Of a DNA stretch of 64,000 nucleotides, positions 17,948 through 27,154 are shown piece by piece. Source of the stretch: CAZGNZ01 sp964527215 (lineage in GTDB: Bacteria > Fidelibacterota > Marinisomatia > SCGC-AAA003-L08 > JACNLC01); contig CAZGNZ010000013.1 of the NCBI GenBank assembly GCA_964527215.1, positions 1-64,000 on the forward strand. The letters run 5' to 3'. A program made the position numbers and the translations under genes. The notes beneath the pieces were generated by a model, which made no database searches, was not told the origin of the DNA, and saw only the letters and a program-made list of their open reading frames with translations. The stretch's first letter is position 1; every line of letters begins with the position of its first letter.

Positions 17948-19765
17948 GTGATCAGTCAGCCGAAAATCGTTATTGCGGGAGGCGGGCATGCCGGAGTAGA
18001 AGCGGCTCTGGCCTGTTCCCGCATGGGGATTCCTGTTGTCCTGGTCACCATGGACATCAACGCAATTGTACGCGCATCCTGCAATCCGGCCATTGGCGGA
18101 CTCGCAAAAGGACACCTTGTAAAGGAAATTGATGCCCTCGGCGGTGAGATGGGATTTGCCACAGATATGAGCGGTATCCAGTTCAAGATGCTGAACAAAT
18201 CAAAGGGTCGGGCTGTATGGAGCCCTAGAGCTCAAATCGACAAGCTGAAGTACACTGCTCACATGCAGCAGGTATTGTTTCATTCAAACAATATTCAGGT
18301 TGTGCAGGGTGAAGTCGCCGGATTCAAAACAGACAAACACAAAATCACTTCTGCCGTATTGAAGGACGGGTCTGTAATCGACTGTAATGCTCTGATTGTC
18401 ACATCAGGGACTTTTCAAAGCGGATTGATACATATCGGATCAAAAACATTTCAGGCCGGTCGATTTGGAGAACCTCCGTCTGAAGGCCTTACGGAAGCAA
18501 TGAAAGCGTGCGGAATGGGGGTCGGCCGCCTGAAGACCGGAACCCCTCCCAGAATATTGAGAGCTTCCATTGACTGGTCAAAAACAGAGTCTGCTCCGGG
18601 CGATCGCTTTCCAGAGCCCTTTTCCGTGCGTACACCGCTGCCTTTTACACCGCCCAATCAGGTTTGTCATATTGCTTACACAAATAACGACTGTCATTCC
18701 GTGCTGATGGATTCGCTTCACGAATCAGCCATGTACTCCGGACGCATTCAGGGAGTGGGTCCTCGCTACTGTCCCAGCATTGAAGATAAAGTGGTTCGGT
18801 TTTCAGGACGGGACAAACACCAGCTTTTCCTTGAGCCGGAATGGGTTGACTCCAAACAGATATATATCAATGGTTTTTCCACCAGCATGCCTCAGGATGT
18901 ACAGGAACGAGCCCTGCATCTGGTTCCCGGACTGGAGCATGCTGAATTTATCCGACCAGGGTATGCCATTGAATATGACTACGTTCACAGCTCTCAACTT
19001 AAATCCACACTGGAATCCAAAAACCTGGACGGTTTGTTTCTCGCAGGCCAAATCAACGGTACCAGCGGATATGAAGAGGCTGCTGCACAGGGACTCATCG
19101 CCGGCGTTAATGCCTGTCTGCAAATCCGCGATGATGAACCATTTGTACTTCGCAGGAATGAAGCATATATTGGAGTATTAATCGATGATCTCATTACAAA
19201 AGCGATTAATGACCCATATCGGATGTTTACTTCCCGGGCAGAATATCGCCTTACCCTGCGTCCGGACACTGCTGATTTTCGCCTGACTGAAAAGGGATAT
19301 CGGCTCGGTCTTATCTCCGAACCACAATATCAGAAATTCATGGAAAGAAAAAGCGGTGTGTTTCACGTGAAACAACTTCTTGAAAATAACCGAATACGCT
19401 TTGAAAATTCAGCCGTTAAAAAATCAGCGTCTGAAATAATTCTCAATCCAAAATATGATATTTCCGATTTGAAACCTCATCTGCCGGAATTGAACGGGTT
19501 TCGGCACGACGTACTTTTTACTGCTGAAACAGATTTAAAGTACGCTGGATATATTGAACGTGAAAATCGACGCGTGGATCAGATGAAGTCACTCGAGTAC
19601 ATTGAAATTCCAAAAGAATTTGATTTTCATAAACTTAATAATATTTCATACGAATCTCGGGAAAAACTCTCTTTAATTCGACCGGAAACCCTGGGGCAGG
19701 CATCCAGGATTGCAGGCGTAAGCCCGGCAGACGTCGCGGTACTTAGTATTTATTTGAAGCGATAA
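17948..19765 (+). CDS. mnmG: tRNA modification enzyme MnmG (GidA)
   Basis: I place the start at the GTG at 17948, one base after the mnmE stop, giving ISQPKIVIAGGGHAGVEAAL; an upstream GTG at 17933 would overlap mnmE. The product (605 residues) is a FAD enzyme partner of MnmE. The FAD fold GGGHAGVEAA is at the N-terminus, with PAIGGLAKGHLVKEIDALGG and the C-terminal SRIAGVSPADVAVL helical region. The family length is about 620. The 3' part contains a perfect parS site (19359-19374) that encodes VFHVKQ. Confidence 0.96.
   Translation: MISQPKIVIAGGGHAGVEAALACSRMGIPVVLVTMDINAIVRASCNPAIGGLAKGHLVKEIDALGGEMGFATDMSGIQFKMLNKSKGRAVWSPRAQIDKLKYTAHMQQVLFHSNNIQVVQGEVAGFKTDKHKITSAVLKDGSVIDCNALIVTSGTFQSGLIHIGSKTFQAGRFGEPPSEGLTEAMKACGMGVGRLKTGTPPRILRASIDWSKTESAPGDRFPEPFSVRTPLPFTPPNQVCHIAYTNNDCHSVLMDSLHESAMYSGRIQGVGPRYCPSIEDKVVRFSGRDKHQLFLEPEWVDSKQIYINGFSTSMPQDVQERALHLVPGLEHAEFIRPGYAIEYDYVHSSQLKSTLESKNLDGLFLAGQINGTSGYEEAAAQGLIAGVNACLQIRDDEPFVLRRNEAYIGVLIDDLITKAINDPYRMFTSRAEYRLTLRPDTADFRLTEKGYRLGLISEPQYQKFMERKSGVFHVKQLLENNRIRFENSAVKKSASEIILNPKYDISDLKPHLPELNGFRHDVLFTAETDLKYAGYIERENRRVDQMKSLEYIEIPKEFDFHKLNNISYESREKLSLIRPETLGQASRIAGVSPADVAVLSIYLKR
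19359..19374. promoter_or_regulatory. parS: parS centromere site inside mnmG
   Basis: The 16-base palindrome TGTTTCACGTGAAACA is identical to the widely conserved chromosomal parS sequence bound by ParB/Spo0J. It lies in the mnmG coding region. A second identical copy is 411 bp downstream. parS clusters normally mark the origin-proximal region of a chromosome; parA and parB are not in this window. Confidence 0.93.
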
Positions 19766-19769
19766 GGAC

Positions 19770-19785
19770 TGTTTCACGTGAAACA
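19770..19785. promoter_or_regulatory. parS: parS centromere site at mfd start codon
   Basis: A second exact TGTTTCACGTGAAACA. The GTG start codon of mfd (19778-19780) lies at the centre of the palindrome. ParB loading here would cover the mfd translation start region of the DNA. Confidence 0.93.
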
Positions 19786-22700
19786 CACCATACTTGACAA
19801 AGAGCTGAATCGCCTGCAGAAACTGTGTTTTCAGGAAAATCAAACCGGTGTGGAAATCGAGAACTTCCATCTTGGTGCACTGTCTGCTCTCCTGAGCTGT
19901 TTTCCTGATACAACGCTGGTTTTGTGTCCGCCGGATTTGGTTCCTCTGCTGCTGGAAATGGTGCAGCCATCCTGGGAGCGCAACAAAGGACTGTTTTTTC
20001 CTTCAAACACCGAAGATGAGAACACGCCGGACGGTTTTCAGTCCCAAAACGATCGCCATCTCAAACAGGCACTGTCTCTCATTATATCCATGCCTGAAAA
20101 AATCCGGTTTATCATAACGACAGAAAATGGCCTGAGCAATCCTGTTTTTCCGCCCAATAAGCCTTCATCCTTTTTAATCAATCCTCAAAGCGCTTATGAT
20201 CAGCTTCTTGACTGGCTGATTAATAACGGTTACGAAAGAACCGATATGGTGACGACTCCTGGTTCGTATTCCGTTCGCGGCAGTATTATCGATCTTTTTT
20301 CTTATTCCGCAGACACCGCCGCAAGGGTCAATTTTATTGATGAACAGGGGACCGGATTGTTTTTGATTGATATTGATACTCAGCTGACGACAGAATCGGT
20401 TTCAGAGTATCCTGTAACACCTGTAGTGAAGGAACTTGGCCATAGAACACTGAAGGATTTATTCTCTGATAACCTGCTGTGTTTTCAAATACTTGATTCC
20501 CATCACATTGTCATTGGGTCCGATCAAAACCCAATTGTTACCCAATTCAGGCTTCGGCCGGTACAGCCCCACGTTTTCGGACAGGAGCTGAAAGAAAATC
20601 CAATTCTCAAGTTCGAACTGTCGCATGACCTTCAGTCAACCGGATACCGCAGCCCAGAAAATGAATACGTAATGCCCTCCTGGTTTATGGAGACAAAACC
20701 TGAGGATGCGGAAATACCCCTGAAATTTCAATCACCGGAACTTGATTTGTTTGATATTGCCAGCGGTGATTATGTGGTGCATCGGGATCACGGCATCGGT
20801 ATTTTTCGTGGTCTGAAAACGGAGGAAGGTTCGGATTCCATTCAGGAATTTCTGATACTGGAATATCAGGACGGCGGAATTATTTATGTTTCTTCAGAAA
20901 AGCTGAACCGCCTCAGTTTTTACGCGTCATCACACGAATCGGGAATACACCCGGACTCGCTGTCTAAAACCGCTCAGTGGAAACAGAAAAAGGAACGGGC
21001 TCGAAAACAGGCAGAAGAAATCGTGGAAAGCCTCGTTTTGCTGTATGCCGAACGTTCTCAGGTCACCCGCCCACCCTACGAAGTGGATGAAGGAATTGAA
21101 CAGGTTTTTCTCTCAGAGTTTCCCTATGATGATACTGAAGATCAAAAACTGGTCTGGAAAGATATTTCCCGCGATCTCAGTAAATCACATCCTATGAATC
21201 GTCTGCTCTGCGGAGATGTTGGGTTTGGAAAAACTGAAATAGCCATACGGGCCGCATTCAGAGTGGTGTTCGGCGGTAAACAGGTGGCGGTTCTTGCCCC
21301 AACAACCATTCTTGCTGACCAGCTTTACGCAGCATTTAAATCTCGGCTTGAAGAATACACCATATCAGTGGATGTTCTCTCCCGTTTTCGAACTGCCGCA
21401 GAGGCCCGCACAGTGAAAGAGGAAATCAGCAGAGGATTTGTGGACGTCGCCGTAGGAACTCATGCTCTCCTTGCCGATACCGTGTCTTTTAAAAATCTGG
21501 GGCTTCTGATCATTGATGAAGAACATCGCTTCGGTGTAAAACAGAAAGAAAAAATCCAGGAGCTTCAAAAATCAGTAGATGTTCTCTCAATGTCTGCAAC
21601 CCCTATTCCAAGAACACTTCACATGTCTTTTGCCGGTGTCAGAAATATATCAACTCTTTTTACACCGCCCAAAGCACGTCTGCCAATCAGCACGCAAATT
21701 TCATACTGGGACAAAAACCTGATTCAAAAAGCCGTGCGATTTGAAATTAGTCGTGGTGGACAGGTATTCTTTGTTCATAATAACGTCAAAACAATCAATG
21801 AGATAACAGATATTTTAAGGGATATTTTACCGGATTTGAAGATCAGCTATGTTCATGGACAGGAATCCGCCCGTTCCCTTGAAAAATCAATGCTGCTGTT
21901 TTTGAAACGCAAAATAGATGTGCTGGTCTGCACCTCTATTATCGAAACCGGCCTGGATATTCAAAATGCCAATACAATCATCATCAACAGAGCCCATCAC
22001 TTTGGTCTGTCTCAATTGTATCAGATTCGAGGGCGTGTTGGCCGCAGTAACCGGCTTGCATATTCATATTTACTTATTCCTAAAGGAATTAAATTAAAAA
22101 AAGATGCATACCGACGCCTTAAGGCAATAGAGGAAAATACCAGTTTGGGATCCGGATACAATATATCAAAACTCGACCTGGAAATACGCGGGGCAGGAAC
22201 TTTGTTCGGATACAAACAGAGCGGAGGTGTCGGTCGGGTTGGATTTGAGCTGTATGCTCAATTTATTAATGATGCCATTCATAAAAAAATGAAGGGTGAT
22301 CAGCCGGAACCATTCCTGAAACCGGACCAGGTGAACATTCGCCTTTTTGCAGACTGTACAATCCCAGTGGAATACATTTCTACCAACAACCTGAGGCTTG
22401 GATTTTACAGACGACTGGCAATGACCGAAAATACATCCGATGTGAATCGCATTGAATATGAGATGACAAACCGTTTCGGCCTTCCGCCATTATCCGTTCA
22501 AAACCTGCTCCTGACCACAAGATTCAGAATTCTCTGCGCATTGTCCGGAATCTGTAAAATTGCCCGTGAAAAAGACAACCTGGTCTTTATCTTTGATCAG
22601 CGCGTCTTTACTCATGGGGTTGACACACTGTTTAGCCAGGTCCAGAAACTGTTCCAGGAGACTCGTCAGAACTACTGGTTTAAAGAACGCAAGGGTGTGG

Positions 22701-22804
22701 GTTTGGCTTTGACTGTGGGTGGAATTTGGTATGAAGATATCCCTAATTTTACTGTTCATTTTCTGGAGCAATTAGAATTTTTTCCAACGACAAAAAAGGC
22801 GTAG
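19778..22804 (+). CDS. mfd: Transcription-repair coupling factor Mfd
   Basis: A 1008-residue ATP-dependent translocase that removes stalled RNA polymerase and recruits UvrA. The UvrB-like N-terminal part is present (GSYSVRGSIIDLFSY near 165). The RNA-polymerase interaction domain follows (SGDYVVHRDHGIGIFRGL near 330). The RecG-like motor has Walker A GDVGFGKTE at about 479-487 and DEEH at about 580-583. A TRCF C-terminal domain ends the protein. It is about 140 residues shorter than the E. coli protein, mostly in the N-terminal third. Translation starts at a GTG centred in a parS site, 12 bp after mnmG. Confidence 0.95.
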   Translation: MKHTILDKELNRLQKLCFQENQTGVEIENFHLGALSALLSCFPDTTLVLCPPDLVPLLLEMVQPSWERNKGLFFPSNTEDENTPDGFQSQNDRHLKQALSLIISMPEKIRFIITTENGLSNPVFPPNKPSSFLINPQSAYDQLLDWLINNGYERTDMVTTPGSYSVRGSIIDLFSYSADTAARVNFIDEQGTGLFLIDIDTQLTTESVSEYPVTPVVKELGHRTLKDLFSDNLLCFQILDSHHIVIGSDQNPIVTQFRLRPVQPHVFGQELKENPILKFELSHDLQSTGYRSPENEYVMPSWFMETKPEDAEIPLKFQSPELDLFDIASGDYVVHRDHGIGIFRGLKTEEGSDSIQEFLILEYQDGGIIYVSSEKLNRLSFYASSHESGIHPDSLSKTAQWKQKKERARKQAEEIVESLVLLYAERSQVTRPPYEVDEGIEQVFLSEFPYDDTEDQKLVWKDISRDLSKSHPMNRLLCGDVGFGKTEIAIRAAFRVVFGGKQVAVLAPTTILADQLYAAFKSRLEEYTISVDVLSRFRTAAEARTVKEEISRGFVDVAVGTHALLADTVSFKNLGLLIIDEEHRFGVKQKEKIQELQKSVDVLSMSATPIPRTLHMSFAGVRNISTLFTPPKARLPISTQISYWDKNLIQKAVRFEISRGGQVFFVHNNVKTINEITDILRDILPDLKISYVHGQESARSLEKSMLLFLKRKIDVLVCTSIIETGLDIQNANTIIINRAHHFGLSQLYQIRGRVGRSNRLAYSYLLIPKGIKLKKDAYRRLKAIEENTSLGSGYNISKLDLEIRGAGTLFGYKQSGGVGRVGFELYAQFINDAIHKKMKGDQPEPFLKPDQVNIRLFADCTIPVEYISTNNLRLGFYRRLAMTENTSDVNRIEYEMTNRFGLPPLSVQNLLLTTRFRILCALSGICKIAREKDNLVFIFDQRVFTHGVDTLFSQVQKLFQETRQNYWFKERKGVGLALTVGGIWYEDIPNFTVHFLEQLEFFPTTKKA

Positions 22805-22811
22805 CACAGTC

Positions 22812-24512
22812 ATGAAAAAATCCGTTTTTCTGATCATTTTTTTTCTCACCTTTGGCTGGACTGAAACGGCATTTACAATTGATGGGAATCAGTACCCTGA
22901 CGAAATCGTTTACAGAGAGGTCCCGGAGCATGAATGGCTGGGTCTTAATGCGGATCAGAAGCAGCGCTTAATCGATGATATGATTCGTAAGAAGCTGGGA
23001 GCTTATGAAGCCAAGGCACTCCTGCTGGATCAGACACCAAAAAACCAGGTAAAGCTTCGGAACCAGAGAGAAAGACTTCTGGTCAATACCGCTTATGAAG
23101 AATTTGTTGCCAAACCGCTGGTAACGGATGAGCGTATTGCCAGCATCCGTCAGTACATGAGAGAAGAAGTGCTTGTAAACCATATCCTCGTCAGCTACAA
23201 GGGCTGCAATCTAAAGGTGCCTGTGAACCGGACCAAGGAAGCCGCAAAGGACAGAATCGACAAAGCATGGGACGAGTATCATACCGGTGTGGATTTTGCC
23301 GACCTGGCTATGAAATACAGCGATGACCCTTCTGTCAGCCGCAATCAGGGAAAACTTGGCTGGCTGCAGGCAGGAAAAGCATCTGAAGAGTTTCAGGACG
23401 CCTGTTTTAAAACCGCGGCCGGTGAAATATCGAAGCCAGTGTTAAGCGAATACGGATACCATATTGTATTTATTGAAGAAAGACGACCTTCACAATTTGC
23501 AGACCTTGATGATCAACAGTATGAAGATGAGGTTAATAAATCAGCCCGGGCATCGATCTATAATCTGCTTCGTCCTGCAGCTGAAGAATATGATAAAAGT
23601 GTCGCTGAAACACACCTTGTTAAATTTAATCAAAACGCTTTGTTAAAAATTGTCGAGGGGTTTAAAAAAGAGCAGGAAAAAAGCCGTATTGTGGGAAAAT
23701 CAGGTCGTATTGATGTGGTGGAAGCGCTGAACAGTTTTTCTGATGCAGGAGTGGTTTGTGTGGTTGACGGCCGTGGTTTTGGTGTAAAATGGTTTGCAGA
23801 CCGAATTGACCGGATTCCCACATCCCGTCATCCGGAGCTGGACAGCGTAGAAACGGCTGAGTACCAGTTTAACCGGATAATTCTGCAGGAACTGGCGGTT
23901 GAAAAAGCAAAAGAACATCAGTTGTTCGAGGATTCGGTCTATCAGTCAGGCATGGAAGAATATGAAGGACATATCCTGTACGACAGTTTCGTAAAGTATA
24001 TTGTAAATAATCTGGCGGATCCAACAGAAGATGAGATACTGGATTATTATGATGCGAACCGGGATGAAAAATACATGGATGGCAAAAAGGCTGTTGCCCG
24101 CGAAATCAAGGTATATGAAAAAACAACGGCAGACAGTATTTACGAGGTACTGAAAGCCGGCAGTGATTTTGAAACCATTGCCAGAACCATGAGTTTGACG
24201 CGGCCGAAAGAGGGCGGTCTGCTGGACCCGTTCACAAGTGGCAAATACAACGTTATGGGAGCAGCCGCATTCAAGCTTCAGCCGGGTGAATTCTCAGAAC
24301 CAGTTGAAAACCTTGAGGGAACATGGTCAATTGTGTATCTTCATGAATTCCTGCCCGAAGCATACAAACCCCTTGATCAGGTCCGTAATAAAATCAGTCA
24401 GATTCTGAAGCGCGAACAGCAGACCCAGGCAAAAGATGACGTTTTTGATACCCTGCGCACGAAATACAATGTTGTTGTTAATCCGGACTTTTTCCAATAT
24501 CCTGAAGGCTAA
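22812..24512 (+). CDS. Periplasmic PpiC-type peptidyl-prolyl isomerase
   Basis: The 566-residue protein has a signal peptide (about 1-18) and starts 7 bases after mfd. A parvulin-type rotamase domain is at about 113-220 (VLVNHILVSYKG...FADLAMKYSDDPSVS...GKLGWLQAG...SEYGYHIVFIEER). A second, degenerate parvulin-like region is at about 425-545 (AVAREIKVYEKTT...GGLLDPF...WSIVYLHEF). The architecture is of the PrsA/SurA folding-chaperone kind. With the next gene it likely handles outer-membrane protein folding, fitting a genome rich in barrels. Confidence 0.88.
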   Translation: MKKSVFLIIFFLTFGWTETAFTIDGNQYPDEIVYREVPEHEWLGLNADQKQRLIDDMIRKKLGAYEAKALLLDQTPKNQVKLRNQRERLLVNTAYEEFVAKPLVTDERIASIRQYMREEVLVNHILVSYKGCNLKVPVNRTKEAAKDRIDKAWDEYHTGVDFADLAMKYSDDPSVSRNQGKLGWLQAGKASEEFQDACFKTAAGEISKPVLSEYGYHIVFIEERRPSQFADLDDQQYEDEVNKSARASIYNLLRPAAEEYDKSVAETHLVKFNQNALLKIVEGFKKEQEKSRIVGKSGRIDVVEALNSFSDAGVVCVVDGRGFGVKWFADRIDRIPTSRHPELDSVETAEYQFNRIILQELAVEKAKEHQLFEDSVYQSGMEEYEGHILYDSFVKYIVNNLADPTEDEILDYYDANRDEKYMDGKKAVAREIKVYEKTTADSIYEVLKAGSDFETIARTMSLTRPKEGGLLDPFTSGKYNVMGAAAFKLQPGEFSEPVENLEGTWSIVYLHEFLPEAYKPLDQVRNKISQILKREQQTQAKDDVFDTLRTKYNVVVNPDFFQYPEG

Positions 24513-25772
24513 ATGAAAAAATACATTTTTCTCTTTCTTTCCGTACTCGCTTTTTCACAGGAAGCTGTGGACGGTATTATTGCCATTGTGGGCGATCAGG
24601 CCATTCTTCAGAGTGATGTTGTTCAGACCGCACAGATTCAAGCCATGCAGAACAGGGTGAATCTGTCAGCAAATCCAAATCTTTTCAATTATTACCTGCA
24701 GGAGGCGCTGCAGCTGCTCATCACACAAAATGTAATCCTGATTGTAGCTGAGGAAGATACTCTTATCAGCGTAACAGATGACGAACTGGACATGACGCTG
24801 GAGCAGCAGATTCAGGAGTATATTCTCAGAGCGGGTTCTGAAGAAGCGCTGGAGAAAACACTGGGGCAGACGGTGAGAGATTTCCGCCGTGAATACAGGG
24901 AGGAGTTGTATCGGATGCTTCTCATTGAAAAATACCAGCGCAGTTTTTTCAGCGATGTGGAAATCACCCGCTCGGAAGTGGAGGATTTTTATCATGTATA
25001 TCAGGATTCACTGCCGGTTCGTCAGCCTGAAACAAGATACAGCCTGATTGAGATCCCCAAATCGATCAGCGAAGAAACCCGTTTATCCGTTCTCAGTGAA
25101 ATATCGAATCTACGCGAAAAAATTGTATCCGGTGAGGATTTTTCTGAACTTGCAAAAATTCATTCTGATGATCCAGGCACCGCTTTTTCCGGCGGAGATC
25201 TTGGATATATCCAGCGAGGCACCCTTGTTCAGGAATATGATGAAGCCGCATTTGCACTTGAAATCAATGAAATCAGCCAGCCTGTTCTGACAGAATTCGG
25301 GTATCATATTATTCAAATGCTTGATAAACAGGGTGAAAAAATCAGAACCCGACACATTCTGAAACTCATCCAGCCATCCGAAAAGGACTCGGAAGATGCT
25401 CTTGAAATGATGCGCGGGATTTTCAGCCAGGTTGAATCGGATCCTGGATGTTTTGATTCACTGGCTGTTCAGTGCAAAATTCGTTATGACAATCTTTCCG
25501 GTGTACACGGCTGGGAAAAAGATCTCACCATACCGGAGAATTTACTACAGGCCGTGAATGACATCGAGCCGGGTCAGTATACGTGGCCGTTCGAATCGCA
25601 GAATAATACCTACATGATTGCCTGGCTCCACGAGCGAAAGGCATCTGAAAAACAAACCCTTGACAACAGCTGGGAATATATTGAAGAAATGGCTTTGCAG
25701 AAAAAAATATCCGATGAATTTGATATGTGGGTAAATCGTGAAAAAGAGGGGATATTCATCAAAGTTTTCTGA
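24513..25772 (+). CDS. surA: SurA-like outer membrane protein chaperone
   Basis: The 419-residue protein starts directly after the preceding stop. A signal peptide (about 1-17) is followed by the typical SurA start VDGIIAIVGDQAILQSDV, a helical chaperone core, a first parvulin domain (about 170-275; ARYSLIEIPKS-like start, FSELAKIHSDDPGTAFSGGDLGYIQRG, EFGYHIIQML) and a second (about 280-385; IRTRHILKLIQPSEKD). SurA carries unfolded outer-membrane proteins across the periplasm. Two adjacent parvulins suggest division of labour. Confidence 0.9.
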   Translation: MKKYIFLFLSVLAFSQEAVDGIIAIVGDQAILQSDVVQTAQIQAMQNRVNLSANPNLFNYYLQEALQLLITQNVILIVAEEDTLISVTDDELDMTLEQQIQEYILRAGSEEALEKTLGQTVRDFRREYREELYRMLLIEKYQRSFFSDVEITRSEVEDFYHVYQDSLPVRQPETRYSLIEIPKSISEETRLSVLSEISNLREKIVSGEDFSELAKIHSDDPGTAFSGGDLGYIQRGTLVQEYDEAAFALEINEISQPVLTEFGYHIIQMLDKQGEKIRTRHILKLIQPSEKDSEDALEMMRGIFSQVESDPGCFDSLAVQCKIRYDNLSGVHGWEKDLTIPENLLQAVNDIEPGQYTWPFESQNNTYMIAWLHERKASEKQTLDNSWEYIEEMALQKKISDEFDMWVNREKEGIFIKVF

Positions 25773-26035
25773 TGAATGTAAACCCGTTTGCGCAATATGA
25801 AAAGTTATCCACTTTTTAACAAATTTATCCACCACCAAAGCATTATTTTTACCATACGATATCTGGTTAAATTTTCAGGTTTTGAGTTTAATTCGGAAGC
25901 AATTGTTCACATTGTTCATCATGTAATAAAAAAATTTATTCTAATTAAATTAGAATATTATTTAACAGCGGTTCTGTTTCTCATCCCCGGCTTTAATATC
26001 AGGGCATCCTTAACCAATAACTCAGGGATTGAATG
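25773..26035. other. Candidate replication origin (AT-rich, DnaA-box-like sites)
   Basis: This 260-bp gap before dnaN is strongly AT-rich. Two 8/9 matches to the DnaA box lie in the same orientation 20 bp apart: TTATCCACT (25806-25814) and TTATCCACC (25826-25834). A weaker TTGTTCACA is at 25903-25911. A perfect 21-bp AT palindrome, TATTCTAATT-A-AATTAGAATA, is at 25937-25957 and could be part of an unwinding element. dnaN follows, and two parS sites lie 6 kb upstream. Against an origin: few boxes, no dnaA next to it, and the upstream block is transcribed toward it. Confidence 0.5.
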
Positions 26036-27136
26036 ATGAAATTTACCATTAACAAAACCATCTTGTTGAGTTCTCTGCAGCAGTTGAATCGTGCCGTTCC
26101 TCAGCGGTCAACTTTGCCGGTTCTCAGTTGTGTTCTTTTTGAGCTTCAGGAAAATCTGCTGGAGTTGAGGGCAACTGATCTGGAAATCACCATGATCAAA
26201 AAAATTGAAGTGGAAGGTTATGAATCCGGTAAAATAGCCATCCCTATTCGGAATCTGCTGGATATCACCTCCGAAATGCCGGATGAGGTACTGGAGTTTG
26301 AAATCTCAGATATCGGAAAAGTAGTAATGCGCAGTTCCTTTGGGAAGTACACCATAATGGGTGAAGCTCCTGAAAACTTTCCGGCTCCTCAAGTTATTTC
26401 AACGCCAAGGGTCATTACGCTTCCCACCGAGAAACTTTCCGGCATTATTGATATGACTGCATATGCCGTCAGCCGAGAGGAAATCAAACCGGCTCTGCAG
26501 GGAGTGTTTTTCCAGGTGGAAGAAAGCTTTTTACGTACCGTGGCAACAGACGGTCACCGCCTGGTTCGTTATACGCTCCAGAATATCCCCACAGGTGATT
26601 TCACCGGATCGGTTATCATTCCGTCAAAATTTCTCTCTGTCCTCAGGCAGCTGCTCCACGGGTCAGAAACCGTTGACATGAGAGTGGACAGCAGCCATGT
26701 TCAGGTGGCTCTCGAAAATCTTGTTCTGTCTTCCCGTATCATTGATCAGAAATACCCGGATTACGAAAATGTGATCCCCACCGACAATGATAAAATCATG
26801 ACCCTCGACCGTGCAGAACTGACAGCTTCTGTCAAAAGGGTATCCATTTTCTCCAATAGGTCAACCAGACAGATTACATTTTCACTCGCTGAAAATGCAG
26901 TTACCATTGCCACCGAGGATCCTGAAAATATAACCACCGGCCGTGAAACCATCGACTGTGAATACAGCGGTGAACCCATCACGATTGGATACAATGCCCA
27001 ATATCTCAAGGAAGTGTTAAACCACCAGCAATGCGAAAGAGTACACATAAAATTGAAAACACCCGTCAGTGCCGGGATTTTTGTGCCGGTTGACAGCGAG
27101 GAGGATATTATCACACTCCTCATGCCAATTCGCTGA
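26036..27136 (+). CDS. dnaN: DNA polymerase III beta sliding clamp
   Basis: A 366-residue clamp of normal length. The start MKFTINKTILLSSLQQLNRAV is typical. I use the second of two adjacent ATGs (26036) because AGGG lies 8 bases upstream; 26033 is an alternative. Three clamp domains follow, with PALQGVFFQVEESFLRTVATDGHRL and the C-terminal end in ITLLMPIR (usual MPMR/L). It holds polymerase on DNA. It leads the dnaN-recF-dciA-gyrB-gyrA run. Confidence 0.96.
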   Translation: MKFTINKTILLSSLQQLNRAVPQRSTLPVLSCVLFELQENLLELRATDLEITMIKKIEVEGYESGKIAIPIRNLLDITSEMPDEVLEFEISDIGKVVMRSSFGKYTIMGEAPENFPAPQVISTPRVITLPTEKLSGIIDMTAYAVSREEIKPALQGVFFQVEESFLRTVATDGHRLVRYTLQNIPTGDFTGSVIIPSKFLSVLRQLLHGSETVDMRVDSSHVQVALENLVLSSRIIDQKYPDYENVIPTDNDKIMTLDRAELTASVKRVSIFSNRSTRQITFSLAENAVTIATEDPENITTGRETIDCEYSGEPITIGYNAQYLKEVLNHQQCERVHIKLKTPVSAGIFVPVDSEEDIITLLMPIR

Positions 27137-27154
27137 CAGGTTTGATGAATCTGG

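Noticed and set aside
25788..26036. 82-codon frame across the gap before dnaN
   Set aside because: It is the AT-rich origin candidate; hydrophobic translation from A/T-rich DNA with no homology.
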